Assembly (NCBI GenBank): GCA_902500755.1
Contig: CABVRV010000037.1
Location: forward strand, 1 to 34,097
Source: an uncultured Nitrospira sp.
GTDB lineage: Bacteria > Nitrospirota > Nitrospiria > Nitrospirales > Nitrospiraceae
Direction of reading: 5' to 3'
DNA length: 34,097 nt
The position numbers and the translations under genes are program-made. Positions 1 through 7,887 of the stretch are shown here, in pieces (position 1 is the stretch's first letter; each line of letters opens with the position of its first letter). The notes under the pieces are model-generated. The model was not told where the DNA came from. It made no database searches and saw only the letters and a list, made by a program, of their open reading frames with translations.

Positions 1-101
1 ATTGCAGATTCCGCAGGACCGGATACTGCGTGGGATCCTTGGCGACACCAGACGTCATAGCGGAACACATTGTAGGGGATGGACTGGAGCGGCTGCAACC
101 T
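1..101. other. Window edge, no assignable gene
   Basis: These bases precede the first repeat. On the minus strand a frame opens with a possible ATG near base 56 and runs off the left edge, but it has no Shine-Dalgarno sequence and only about 19 codons are visible. The plus strand also stays open in more than one frame. Nothing here can be named; the neighbouring sequence would be required to decide whether a minus-strand gene starts here. Confidence 0.3.
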
Positions 102-224
102 GAGGATGCCGCAAAACCACGCCAGCTTCGTTCTCGCATCGCTCAAGGCCTCAACGTACCAACCACGTACGCCTCAGCCTTTCGCTCGCTGCGGCCTCGC
201 TGGACGAGCTTTTCCAGCATCCTC
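102..224 (-). repeat. Structured palindromic repeat, copy A
   Basis: A 123 bp imperfect palindrome. Read on the minus strand it begins GAGGATGC and ends GCATCCTC; further in, CCAGC pairs with GCTGG and the centre is CGTAC-GTGGTTG-GTACG. Copy B at 14027-14150 has the same layout in the opposite orientation. Two blocks of about 19-20 bases flanking the middle (CCAGCGAGGCCGCAGCGAG and CGATGCGAGAACGAAGCTGG) are identical in both copies although they do not pair well with each other. It lies 37 bases past the stop of the last gene of the 7303-262 series, so it may end or protect that transcript. No transposase is nearby. A REP/MITE-like dispersed element is the likeliest class. Confidence 0.85.
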
Positions 225-261
225 TGAACTCTCAATAGCTCCCATGTGCGCCGTACGATCT

Positions 262-1023
262 CTAGTGAGTATCCGGAGGGTGCTCTTGGCCTCGCCAAGC
301 GAGCACACACAACGCTCCCACGACGACAACCACCAGCCAGATGGTCGGCCGACCATAGGAGGCATCGGAAAATTCGATCAAGTCCGTCAAGCGGCCGATC
401 AACAAGGACATGCGGGCCATGACCGTATAGCCGAAGGCGGCGCCGAATGAAATCATGAGGAACAGCACGCCGGCGCGAGCTACAACCTTTCCTGCCCCGC
501 TATGTTCAATGGAGAAAAAGAAGTAAAAGAGGACCGACCCAACCCCCAGCAAAATGATGATCGCATTGAGGTCGCTGGCTGGATTGAGCAGATTCATCGA
601 AAAGGTGAGGCCGTCCTGTCCCGCAAGCGACAAGAGTGGTCGAATGGTGTCCTCGACTTGCTTGAGGATAAAGGATGAAATCGTTCGTGGAATCGCTAAT
701 CCGGCCCCCATCCCGACAATGAAGGCGAAGGCATATCGAGACATCCAGGCTGCTTTCGGCACATACCGAGTCAGCATCAGCATCCCAATCGCGACGGGAA
801 TCAGCAGGGCGATCTCACCGTTCTCCACGATCGGTTTGACGACCAAGTGGACGATGACCGTATCGTAGGTCTTCACGATCACATAGCCCACCGAGACACC
901 TACATAGAGATGTTCCGCGAGCTTGAAAAGCGGGTTATCTTTATAGAGAAAGGAAAAGATGAGTAGCGTCAACCCGGTCGCGACCCAAGCCCCTACGATC
1001 AATTCAAACGGCATGGCATTCAC
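262..1023 (-). CDS. Multi-pass membrane protein of MutL-like cluster
   Basis: A 253-residue protein that I do not recognise by name. It has about seven hydrophobic segments: near residues 7-25, 38-58, 70-88, 95-115, 150-172, 180-205 and 228-245, with a short polar C-terminus. No enzymatic motif is visible. The start is a GTG at 1023 preceded by GAGGG about ten bases upstream; an ATG three codons in (1014) is the alternative. It follows the 274-residue gene by seven bases, so the two are surely cotranscribed, and it is the last gene of the series. As a membrane partner of the other cluster proteins it could form part of a complex, but that is inference. Confidence 0.8.
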   Translation of the reverse strand: MNAMPFELIVGAWVATGLTLLIFSFLYKDNPLFKLAEHLYVGVSVGYVIVKTYDTVIVHLVVKPIVENGEIALLIPVAIGMLMLTRYVPKAAWMSRYAFAFIVGMGAGLAIPRTISSFILKQVEDTIRPLLSLAGQDGLTFSMNLLNPASDLNAIIILLGVGSVLFYFFFSIEHSGAGKVVARAGVLFLMISFGAAFGYTVMARMSLLIGRLTDLIEFSDASYGRPTIWLVVVVVGALCVLAWRGQEHPPDTH

Positions 1024-1030
1024 AAATACG

Positions 1031-1855
1031 TTACCCTCTCTGCCGGCGAAGCGAAAAATAGAACAAGTTGCACATGATCACCAACACAATGATGGCGAGA
1101 TGCGTGGCCGACTGGGCATCCATTCCCGCTACGGCCTTGCCCTTTTGGCCGATGAGGCTTTCATACTCCGCTGCGCCCCGGAGCCCACCGATGAGCCCGT
1201 TAATCTGCCCACTCCGGAGCAAGGGATATAATCCCGGGGCCATCACTCCTGTGCAACCGCCGCCAAGTTCGAACTTATATTTGTCCTTCCCGAAGACATA
1301 CCATTCTTCCACTCCCGGCCGTCCGGCGCCCAAGCTGACCATGTAGCCGACATCTTTCAGGTTGCGGACTCCGTCCAAGATCGGCAACTCCTTGGTGGGT
1401 CTTCCACCATAGTCGCTTGGAAATGCCGAATAGAGATTCTGTCCCATGTTGATGATCACGGCCTGCCCGCCAGGGCTCCATCCGAGAAAGGCATAGTCTT
1501 TTCCGTATTCCTTCCCCATCTCTTTGGCTACCTGCGTTACGAGCTGGTCTGCCATACCGGTCCCGGACACCCAGAGCGTCATGGTGATCACGCGAAGATT
1601 TTTCTTGAAGGCATGGCGCAAGAGCGCGATGGCTTGCGGATAGAGTTCCGGTTTGGACGCGGGATCAAAATCAATCGACAAGAGAAAGACCGACCGCTCC
1701 GGCAAGGATTCGATGTGATCATACACACCGCGTACTTCCGTTGAAATCTTGATCGGCAAACCGACCGGATAGAGCAACGGCAAGAGCGTGCAGAGGCCGA
1801 TCACCAGAAAGATAATCCGCCGATCAATTTTGAGCATGCGCTCTGATAAGGTCAC
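1031..1855 (-). CDS. Conserved membrane-anchored protein, unknown function
   Basis: A 274-residue protein with one hydrophobic segment near each end (about residues 13-31 and 250-267) and a soluble middle of some 220 residues, rich in glycine loops (GGGCTGVMAPGLYP, GLIGGLRGAAEYE). The middle has alternating strand/helix character like an alpha/beta fold and by topology probably faces the periplasm. No catalytic motif could be assigned. Translation likely starts at GTG 1855, which has GAGG six bases upstream; ATG at 1837 is an alternative. The gene sits between two multi-pass membrane protein genes in the MutL-like cluster and is separated from the upstream one by a word-repeat gap. Confidence 0.8.
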   Translation of the reverse strand: MTLSERMLKIDRRIIFLVIGLCTLLPLLYPVGLPIKISTEVRGVYDHIESLPERSVFLLSIDFDPASKPELYPQAIALLRHAFKKNLRVITMTLWVSGTGMADQLVTQVAKEMGKEYGKDYAFLGWSPGGQAVIINMGQNLYSAFPSDYGGRPTKELPILDGVRNLKDVGYMVSLGAGRPGVEEWYVFGKDKYKFELGGGCTGVMAPGLYPLLRSGQINGLIGGLRGAAEYESLIGQKGKAVAGMDAQSATHLAIIVLVIMCNLFYFSLRRQRG

Positions 1856-1863
1856 TCCGAACC

Positions 1864-1958
1864 TCGCGAAACGTAAAACGTGAGATGTGAAATGTCTCCG
1901 GCCTCACACTCAAGTCTTGTCCGATTACGTTTCACGTTTAACCTTTCACATTTCACGT
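1864..1958. repeat. Intergenic array of TTTCAC/ACGTGAAA words, inverted arms
   Basis: On the minus strand the gap reads ACGTGAAATGTGAAAGG, then TTAAACGTGAAACGTAA, and after about 25 bases the inverse words ACATTTCACATCTCACG and TTTTACGTTTCGCG. The arms (about 1866-1896 and 1921-1958) can pair into a long imperfect hairpin, and each arm is itself made of near-repeats of RACGTGAAA. It fills most of the space between two cotranscribed genes. It could act as a transcript stabiliser or attenuator, or be a neutral repeat expansion. Confidence 0.7.
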
Positions 1959-1960
1959 CC

Positions 1961-2611
1961 TTACTCCTTACCTCCCCCCAGATACGACCGTTCTACGCCG
2001 AAAATGATCTTGAACGATAAGGCCACGGCCCCAAGGCTGACTCCGATCAAAATGGCTCGACGCACCGACGCGTTGAGCACATTCAAAATCCAGGAAGACA
2101 CATCCCCGCTCAGCGGTATCAAATACTCACCCAACGGCACCCGCCCCATCATGACGATCACAGCCGCCACCAAGAGCACTGCCGCTTCACGACTTCTGGC
2201 TCTGAACGAGCGATAGGCGGCGGACGCGATGAAGAAGGCCAGGATGGCAAACATGGTTCCTTGCAAGGGCACCATCATAAAGTTGTAGACCCAGCCGAAC
2301 GCCGTCATGGCCCCTTCGACGCTTTCCTTGCCGTCGGCCCATAACCCAACCGTGATCGTGCCCAACATTCCGGCATACAACACGAGGCTATAGCCCCACC
2401 CCGCTTCTTGACGCCTGATCTTGGCCGCATGCTGATGAAAGAGACTGGTCACACCCAAAATCAGCGCAAACCCCCCGATGATCTGGAGCCACTTCGTCGC
2501 CGACGTGAGCATGTGCTCCGAAGCCGGATGCGGCACGTAGTACTGACCGGCAAACAGGAGACCGGTGATAAGCGTGATCAAGAGCGGGAGTTGTCGTCGT
2601 AGAAAAATCAT
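1961..2611 (-). CDS. Six-pass membrane protein of MutL-like cluster
   Basis: A 216-residue hydrophobic protein with about six membrane segments (roughly residues 8-26, 40-58, 75-92, 108-135, 145-162 and 183-203). The loops are short and I see no catalytic motif or known signature. Its ATG overlaps the stop of the preceding 423-residue gene in an ATGA junction (2608-2611), a sign of translational coupling. The protein ends in GGGKE. It belongs to the membrane half of the cluster, and I know no function for the family. Confidence 0.82.
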   Translation of the reverse strand: MIFLRRQLPLLITLITGLLFAGQYYVPHPASEHMLTSATKWLQIIGGFALILGVTSLFHQHAAKIRRQEAGWGYSLVLYAGMLGTITVGLWADGKESVEGAMTAFGWVYNFMMVPLQGTMFAILAFFIASAAYRSFRARSREAAVLLVAAVIVMMGRVPLGEYLIPLSGDVSSWILNVLNASVRRAILIGVSLGAVALSFKIIFGVERSYLGGGKE

Positions 2612-3879
2612 TTCAGATCCCTAAACAGATCGAGCACGAGTTCCGGCCACTGCGCGCCGGTCACGACTCCGACCGTCGCCAATACCGTTCCGACGGCAAT
2701 CGCACCAAGAATCACCGCTTTCCCGATATCTTGACCCAGGAGTGTCCCGATCTGCACCGGCTCCTTGGAAAGATACGCGCTGGCCGCGTAGAGCTCTTCA
2801 CCGATCAACGTATAGTCGCAGGTCGTGACGAAGAACGGCAGCTGGTGGTCCGAGTCGGTGCCGGCGATCTGAATGGCGCCGGTACTCGCGCCGGTTTCCG
2901 TCAGCAACAACGATTCGGCGAAATAGGAGCCCATAAAAAAATTGGCGGCCGGCTTTTTTCGCAGCATAATACCGTCCACCGCCGCCGTGTAACTGAACTG
3001 ATCCGACGTAATAAAAAAGTTTGCGTCTTCCTTGAAGAGATCAGGCTTACCTGCTTCTAAATAGGCCTGCTTTGTAATTTCCTGACACACCGCCATCGTC
3101 ATCGGTTCTCGGTGCGGAACCATCAGTTCCGTTTCATACAGCGCAGCACGTTTCGCAACCTTGCCTAAGATGACGGCGGCGGCGATCGTTGAGGGATCAT
3201 GCAGGTCGTGCGCCCCGGTGAGATACAGAATCGGCTTACCCAATTCGGTGGCGCGTCCGATCGCTTCATCGACTGCATCAAGACCAGGAATACGCCGGAG
3301 GAAGATGTCGTTTCGCTTCGCATGACTGATCGAGTAGAAGACCAGGCCGCCGAATGAGACTGCAATGATGAGATTGTTGAGTTGGTTCCAGTTGAACCAG
3401 TTCGGCGATGGAGCGGCGACCACAACCGGACTAAACATCCGTTGATCGTCTTGCACCGTGGCCACGGCCACGGCATAGGACATGCCATCGATTATTTCTA
3501 TCCCCTTCCCGCTTCTGATCACGACGTGATGCCAGGTCTTGTCGACTTTTCTTGTCCACCAAGCGGTTTTTGAGTCTTTGATGTAATGGGTATTCGATGG
3601 AAACTCCGTGATGATGATGAATGCCGATGGATCGCTCGCCGAAGCTTCTCCGACCAAGACCTGATAACGAATGTCGGGCCCATCGCTGGGTGCGGGAGCC
3701 CACTGCACCGTGAGGCTTCCTCCTCCATCGCTTGACGTATCGAAGACCTGCACGCCTTGCGGCTCAGTCAAGGCGGTTTGTGCCAGCGTGTCCAGTGGCA
3801 CGAGGTTTGAGGCACACACAATCAACTGCAAGGAGAACCAGCCGAAACCGATGTAGAATCGTCTCAACCTGCTCCTCAC
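2608..3879 (-). CDS. DUF6754-like membrane protein with FN3-like N-terminus
   Basis: A 423-residue protein. An N-terminal signal or anchor (about residues 8-30) is followed by a beta-rich, fibronectin type III-like region (about 38-160, with GGSLTVQWAPAPSDGPDIRY). A membrane segment lies near 168-185, a conserved cytoplasmic domain near 190-385 (motifs FLRRIPGLDAVDEAIGRATE, ILYLTGAHDLHD, KKPAANFFMGSYFAES, FVTTCDYTLIGEELYAASAY), and a last membrane helix near 390-412. From memory the conserved domain matches the family labelled DUF6754, whose function is unknown. The start is taken as GTG 3879 behind a purine-rich GGGGTGAGGG stretch; a TTG four codons in is also possible. It overlaps the next gene by four bases. 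Confidence 0.85.
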   Translation of the reverse strand: MRSRLRRFYIGFGWFSLQLIVCASNLVPLDTLAQTALTEPQGVQVFDTSSDGGGSLTVQWAPAPSDGPDIRYQVLVGEASASDPSAFIIITEFPSNTHYIKDSKTAWWTRKVDKTWHHVVIRSGKGIEIIDGMSYAVAVATVQDDQRMFSPVVVAAPSPNWFNWNQLNNLIIAVSFGGLVFYSISHAKRNDIFLRRIPGLDAVDEAIGRATELGKPILYLTGAHDLHDPSTIAAAVILGKVAKRAALYETELMVPHREPMTMAVCQEITKQAYLEAGKPDLFKEDANFFITSDQFSYTAAVDGIMLRKKPAANFFMGSYFAESLLLTETGASTGAIQIAGTDSDHQLPFFVTTCDYTLIGEELYAASAYLSKEPVQIGTLLGQDIGKAVILGAIAVGTVLATVGVVTGAQWPELVLDLFRDLK

Positions 3880-3903
3880 CCCTCACCCCTTACCATTTAG
3901 CCC

Positions 3904-5037
3904 TCACGTTGCCCATGCCCCTTCAATCACCTCGATATTCGTCCGTGGAACCACGACTGTGCTTCCGTCGGACAAGGTCACTTCCAACACTCGCACCTCG
4001 CTCTCCGTGGGGATCTTCATCAGTTCCGGCGGAAGCGCCGACACTTCGCCGATGCGCCCGAACATGGGATCACGGATGATACGGACCGGATCGCCACGAC
4101 GAATGCCCTCGCGTTGTGGCTGAGCCGCTCTCCGTGCCTGTCCATCTCCCTGCGGGATGATAATTTCAGGACGAATCACCCCGGCTCGGATCTGAGTGGC
4201 ACCGGAGATCGAGGCTTTCCGACCGGCGTGAGCTGAAAGCAGCTTAAACGTTTTCGCCGCCATTGGAATGGTCCCAAAACCCTCGGTCAAGATCAAAGTA
4301 AACCCCACCTGCTCTGTCCCCGTGATTGCCACGCCAAGGTCATAGCCCAACAAGGCGCGCAGATCTTCATCGTGAATCCCGCCGACGACCAGACCGGCCA
4401 CACCAACCGCTTTGGCCTGCGTCATCGCATCGGCTGAAAGGAACGACCCTCCGATCACAACTTTGCCCTTCATGGCAGGAGTGAGGTGCCCAGGAGTCAA
4501 CGGTTCATCAGGCGCCTTCACCACCATCACAATCTCACCCGACGTCTCCCCTCCGATTCCGAAGATGCCTTGCACCAGGCTGCAAGTCGTTTCCACCACA
4601 ACATCCTGCTGTGGAATCGTTTCGATAATGGTTCCATCGAGATAGGCCAGCAGCTGCAATAGGCGAGGCGGTTCGCGCAAGAGCACTTGCCCTGTCACGC
4701 TCGACACTGATTCGATCGTCCCCGCGACCGGTGATCGAATCTCGGTCTTGAACCATTTAATCAGCGGCTTATTCTCGGCAAGAATCTCATCTATCGCGAC
4801 CGCATCACCGGCCTTCTTGATAAGATAGTCGTTGATCTCACTCGGGGCCACACTCAGCTGATTTGCGAGATTGATCGGAAACACTTTCCCCGGCAATGCT
4901 GCCTGAGCAACCACCTGATCGGAACGGACTCGATCACCGACTTGCACGAGCAACGTCCCGGGCAAAGGTAACATGCGCCGACGATGGACGACCGTATGGT
5001 CGGTGACGGTTAAGCCGGGTGTATAGGAATGAGCCAT
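3904..5037 (-). CDS. Barrel-sandwich/KOW-like protein of MutL-like cluster
   Basis: A soluble 377-residue protein. Residues about 1-140 resemble the barrel-sandwich (biotinyl/lipoyl-like) folds of RnfC and NqrA N-termini: two hammerhead-like stretches, PLPGTLLVQVGDRVRSDQVV and EIRSPVAGTIESVSSVTGQV. There is no lysine in an MKM-type motif, so lipoylation or biotinylation is unlikely. A glycine-rich middle (about 160-290) includes GIFGIGGE and GVAGLVVGGIHDEDL. The C-terminus (about 310-375) contains a KOW-like motif, GDPVRIIRDPMFGRIGEV. The gene lies directly downstream of the MutL-like ATPase gene across a word-repeat gap, so a shared complex is plausible. The upstream ribosome-binding sequence is weak (AAGAAA). 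No known function. Confidence 0.83.
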   Translation of the reverse strand: MAHSYTPGLTVTDHTVVHRRRMLPLPGTLLVQVGDRVRSDQVVAQAALPGKVFPINLANQLSVAPSEINDYLIKKAGDAVAIDEILAENKPLIKWFKTEIRSPVAGTIESVSSVTGQVLLREPPRLLQLLAYLDGTIIETIPQQDVVVETTCSLVQGIFGIGGETSGEIVMVVKAPDEPLTPGHLTPAMKGKVVIGGSFLSADAMTQAKAVGVAGLVVGGIHDEDLRALLGYDLGVAITGTEQVGFTLILTEGFGTIPMAAKTFKLLSAHAGRKASISGATQIRAGVIRPEIIIPQGDGQARRAAQPQREGIRRGDPVRIIRDPMFGRIGEVSALPPELMKIPTESEVRVLEVTLSDGSTVVVPRTNIEVIEGAWAT

Positions 5038-5055
5038 CTTGTTTCTTGTTCACCA

Positions 5056-5127
5056 GTACTGAGTGACGAGGACTGTGGACTGAGAGAACGCGTCTGCTCA
5101 ATACCTCAGTCCTCAGCCCTCAGTCCT
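5056..5127. repeat. Intergenic GGACTGAG word array with inverted arms
   Basis: On the minus strand, right after the MutL-like stop, the sequence reads AGTGAGGACTGAGGGCTGAG then GACTGAGG, that is three direct copies of a GGACTGAG-type word. About 20 bases later comes the inverse, CTCAGTCCACAGTCCTCGTC then ACTCAG. The arms can form a long imperfect stem within the transcript. There is no U-tract, so it is not a classical intrinsic terminator. It lies between two genes that appear to belong to one operon. Confidence 0.72.
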
Positions 5128-5129
5128 CA

Positions 5130-6962
5130 CTACTTAACAGTCGGGTACAACCTTACAGCGTCAAACCATTTTGTGAGTGCCGCGACACGGCCTGGTTGAT
5201 CAGCTGGAAGTAGGAGCGGTCTCCCTCGGCCATCGAGCAAGAGTCCGACAACTCCGCCCTGGACCTCTCGGGTCACGGCGACACCAGCCCCCGCCCCCAT
5301 GTTGACCCCTTTTGCAGGCTGAAACTTGATCGTGGCTTGTGCACCTGATTCCAGCGGAAATAGCCGCAGCTCGCCAAACTTCAGTTGCTCTTTCATAGTC
5401 TTCCCATCAGGCCACGTCATTTCATAGTCTGCACAGAGCTCTCCGTCTTTTCCCTGTCCGATCGGCGCGACGCAGGTGCCGAGATAGATCATGCAGTCTC
5501 GCACAAAAACATCCGTTGCAGCCTGTTCATTGATCGTGGACAGTACTCCCAGATGCGGCATCATAAAAATGCTGTCAACCGACAACCTCGTACAACCCGT
5601 CGGCTCATAGGCATCGACCATCATGAGCATCGATTGGATTCGCCGTGGAGCATGGGACAGGATTCCCCCGCTTCCGACGATGAGATCCAGCTTCAGCATG
5701 TCGATCAACGTCTTGCCGGAGGTCTGTTGTTCGAAGACATCCGAAATCGTCCGCTCTTGCTGAACACCTTTGAGTCCCGTCGCCAGCGACTTGTGATGGA
5801 TCAGGGCCAGCCGCAAGGCTTCGCGTGCTATCGCCTGCTCGATTTGGAGTTCATCCAGTGTTTGCGGAATAGTCGTCGGCCGGATCATCTTGTTCTTGAT
5901 CCGGTTGCGCAGGGTCTGCTCGTCGATCGTCAACGGCACCCAACGCATAATGTTGGCCAATCCTGCTTCAGCCAGCACATTGGACACACTGTAGGACATG
6001 CCGAGATTGGCGCTGACCGTCCGGTTAAACACCCCATCGAACACGGAGAACACGTCGGTCGTCGCGCCTCCGATATCCACGCCGATCAGGTTCAAATGTT
6101 CTCGCTTGGCGATCGCCTCCATGATGAGGCCGACGGCAGCGGGAGTCGGCATGATCGGCGCTCCGGTCATGTCGATCAGCTTCTTATACCCGGGCGCCTG
6201 CTGCATGACATGCTCAAGAAAGAGATCATGGATCTTGTTACGCGCCGGCGCCAAGTTCTCTCGCTCCAGGACCGGTCGGATGTTCTCCGTAACCACCAGC
6301 GCCGACTTGTTCTCCAGAATCGTTCTCACTTGCGGCTGGGCTTCCTTATTGCCTGCGTAGATCAACGGTAACTTGTACGTCACGCCGAATCGTGGTCGGG
6401 GTTCCGCCGCGGCGATATATTCCGCCATCTCTACTACGTGCGTGACCGCCCCACCATCGGTTCCACCCGACATCAGAATCATATCCGGCCTCATGGAACG
6501 GATGCGCTCGATCTTTTCATGCGGCAACCGACCATCGTTGGCGGCCAACACATCGATCACGATGGCGCCGGCCCCCAGCGCGGCACGTTGCGCGCTCTCG
6601 CCCGTCATATTCTGCACGACTCCCGTCACCATCATCTGCAACCCGCCACCGGCACTGCTGGTCGAGATATAGATGTCGACTCCCGTCTTGTCGTCTCGAC
6701 AGGGTGTGATGATCTTGTCGCCATCCAAAATCTTGCGACCGGAGAGCTCCTCGATTTCAGCAATAGCATTCAGCACACCACGCGTCACGTCTTCGAACGG
6801 CGCCTCTACTGTCGTCGGCGCTTCTCCGCGATAGGTCTGCCGATACTCGTCGCCGACCTTTTCGATGAGAATAGCTTTCGTCGTCGTGCTGCCACAATCG
6901 GTGGCGACAATCACATTGAGAGGACGATCGATCTTGGGAGGGGTAGAGGCGGAAACCGTCAT
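5130..6962 (-). CDS. MutL-like (glutamate mutase L family) ASKHA ATPase
   Basis: A 610-residue protein of the MutL family, named for a gene found beside coenzyme B12-dependent glutamate mutase and belonging to the actin/Hsp70/sugar kinase (ASKHA) fold. Visible motifs are phosphate 1 loop VATDCGSTTTKAILIEK (residues about 18-35), SAGGGLQMMVTGVVQNMTGE (about 105-124), MSGGTDGGA (about 165) and phosphate 2 loop LIGVDIGGATTDVFSVFDG (about 290-308). A glycine-rich region, DLIVGSGGILSHAPRR, follows near 425. At about 610 residues it is longer than the MutL members I recall from glutamate mutase operons. No mutE or mutS gene is in the window, so a role in B12 enzyme reactivation cannot be assumed. 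The start ATG 6962 overlaps the upstream stop (ATGA, 6959-6962). Confidence 0.9.
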   Translation of the reverse strand: MTVSASTPPKIDRPLNVIVATDCGSTTTKAILIEKVGDEYRQTYRGEAPTTVEAPFEDVTRGVLNAIAEIEELSGRKILDGDKIITPCRDDKTGVDIYISTSSAGGGLQMMVTGVVQNMTGESAQRAALGAGAIVIDVLAANDGRLPHEKIERIRSMRPDMILMSGGTDGGAVTHVVEMAEYIAAAEPRPRFGVTYKLPLIYAGNKEAQPQVRTILENKSALVVTENIRPVLERENLAPARNKIHDLFLEHVMQQAPGYKKLIDMTGAPIMPTPAAVGLIMEAIAKREHLNLIGVDIGGATTDVFSVFDGVFNRTVSANLGMSYSVSNVLAEAGLANIMRWVPLTIDEQTLRNRIKNKMIRPTTIPQTLDELQIEQAIAREALRLALIHHKSLATGLKGVQQERTISDVFEQQTSGKTLIDMLKLDLIVGSGGILSHAPRRIQSMLMMVDAYEPTGCTRLSVDSIFMMPHLGVLSTINEQAATDVFVRDCMIYLGTCVAPIGQGKDGELCADYEMTWPDGKTMKEQLKFGELRLFPLESGAQATIKFQPAKGVNMGAGAGVAVTREVQGGVVGLLLDGRGRPLLLPADQPGRVAALTKWFDAVRLYPTVK

Positions 6963-7303
6963 TGAGCCGTTGCTCCCTTTGGAGCAGACTTGGCTTCAAT
7001 GATGGCAATGAGACGAGTGACGGTATCCCGGCGTTCGAGCAGGCGGGCAATTTGCTCGACTTCTTTGACGTTGAACGCGCAATCGATGATCGGCGTCATA
7101 AAGTGGAGGGCCTGACTGCCCAGAAAGTTCATCGGCCCCATGGACTCCAAAAACATCGTCGCCGGCGCCGCCATACCGCGTTTGACGATCGTCTCGGCGA
7201 TCCGTTCCAGCAACTGAACATCCTCGATGGAAAGAGGCTGATCCTCAGGCCGTACGGCGAAGGCATGGCGCAGTCCGGCTCGAACTTTGGCCAGCTTTTC
7301 CAT
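6959..7303 (-). CDS. Small conserved protein, first gene of MutL-like cluster
   Basis: A 114-residue, mostly helical soluble protein with no family name that I recognise. Conserved-looking stretches are EDVQLLERIAETIVKRGMAA and the patch around MGPMNFLGSQALHFMTPI. I place the start at ATG 7303 because AAGGGA lies at proper spacing in front of it; the ATG nine codons upstream (7330) has no ribosome-binding sequence. The gene follows the TTGACT/TATAAT promoter at 7369-7397 and overlaps the MutL-like start by four bases, so it is translationally coupled to the ATPase and may regulate or bind it. Confidence 0.8.
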   Translation of the reverse strand: MEKLAKVRAGLRHAFAVRPEDQPLSIEDVQLLERIAETIVKRGMAAPATMFLESMGPMNFLGSQALHFMTPIIDCAFNVKEVEQIARLLERRDTVTRLIAIIEAKSAPKGATAQ

Positions 7304-7368
7304 TGCACTTCCCTTGAAGAGTGGTCGCATAAGTGTAGGTCGGATAAGGCAAACCTCAAACGGGTCGC

Positions 7369-7397
7369 ATTATATGAAGGGGGTGGAAGAGAGTCAA
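7369..7397 (-). promoter_or_regulatory. Sigma-70-type promoter of the MutL-like cluster
   Basis: On the minus strand the -35 box TTGACT (7392-7397), a 17-base spacer and a perfect -10 box TATAAT (7369-7374) are seen. The predicted start of transcription is near 7362, giving a leader of about 60 bases before ATG 7303. No other strong promoter is apparent within the cluster, so it likely drives all the genes down to 262. Confidence 0.8.
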
Positions 7398-7471
7398 TTC
7401 GATGAGAGTCTGCGAAATCGATACACTCCCATCTCCTTGCGACTTTGACATATTCATGATACTTCAAAAGT

Positions 7472-7887
7472 ATGGAACGACAGAATCCGCCCCATACCCA
7501 TGATCTCGATCGAACGATCGAGTCCGTGATGTCCCGCTATCCCTCCGTAGTCTTGTCCATACTCTTCGGATCGATGGCCAAAGATCGCCCGCACAACGAC
7601 AGTGACCTCGACATCGCAGTCGCGTCTTCCACGCCGATGACTGCTCAACCTTACATCGCCATTGTTGAAGACCTGGCGCTGGCCCTCGGCCATCCTGTAG
7701 ACCTCATCGACCTTGACCGGACTCACCATTGCTTCGGCAGATCCTGACCACGGGACGCAGAGTGCTGTGTCACGATCGAACGCTCTGCGCCGAACTCATT
7801 CTACGTATGGTCTATGAAGAGGCGGACGTCATGCCTTACTACCGCCGCATTTTGTCGGAGAGACGACAAGCATGGATCGGGACTTAG
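7472..7887 (+). pseudogene. MntA-type nucleotidyltransferase antitoxin, frameshifted
   Basis: The first 84 codons encode a minimal nucleotidyltransferase domain, with the core GSMAKDRPHNDSDLDIAV (GSx-D-x-D pattern) near residues 33-50 and the usual PVDLIDLDRT end. The frame is then lost at about 7723. The missing C-terminal part continues in another frame as LLRQILTTGRRVLCHDRTLC, on to a TAG at 7885-7887; a one-base deletion near 7721-7726 explains it. In intact MntA/HepT modules this protein adenylylates the HEPN toxin and neutralises it. Here the partner is also broken (7872-8105), so the whole module is dead. No good promoter or ribosome-binding site precedes it. Confidence 0.8.

Noticed and set aside
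5385-6371. Plus-strand open frame of 328 codons opposite the MutL-like gene
   Set aside because: No domain pattern, and it spans a well-supported gene on the other strand.
7445-7473. TTGACA-17-AAGTAT as promoter of the MntA-like pseudogene
   Set aside because: The -10 box matches the consensus at only three of six positions and overlaps the ATG, so a transcript would begin after the start codon.
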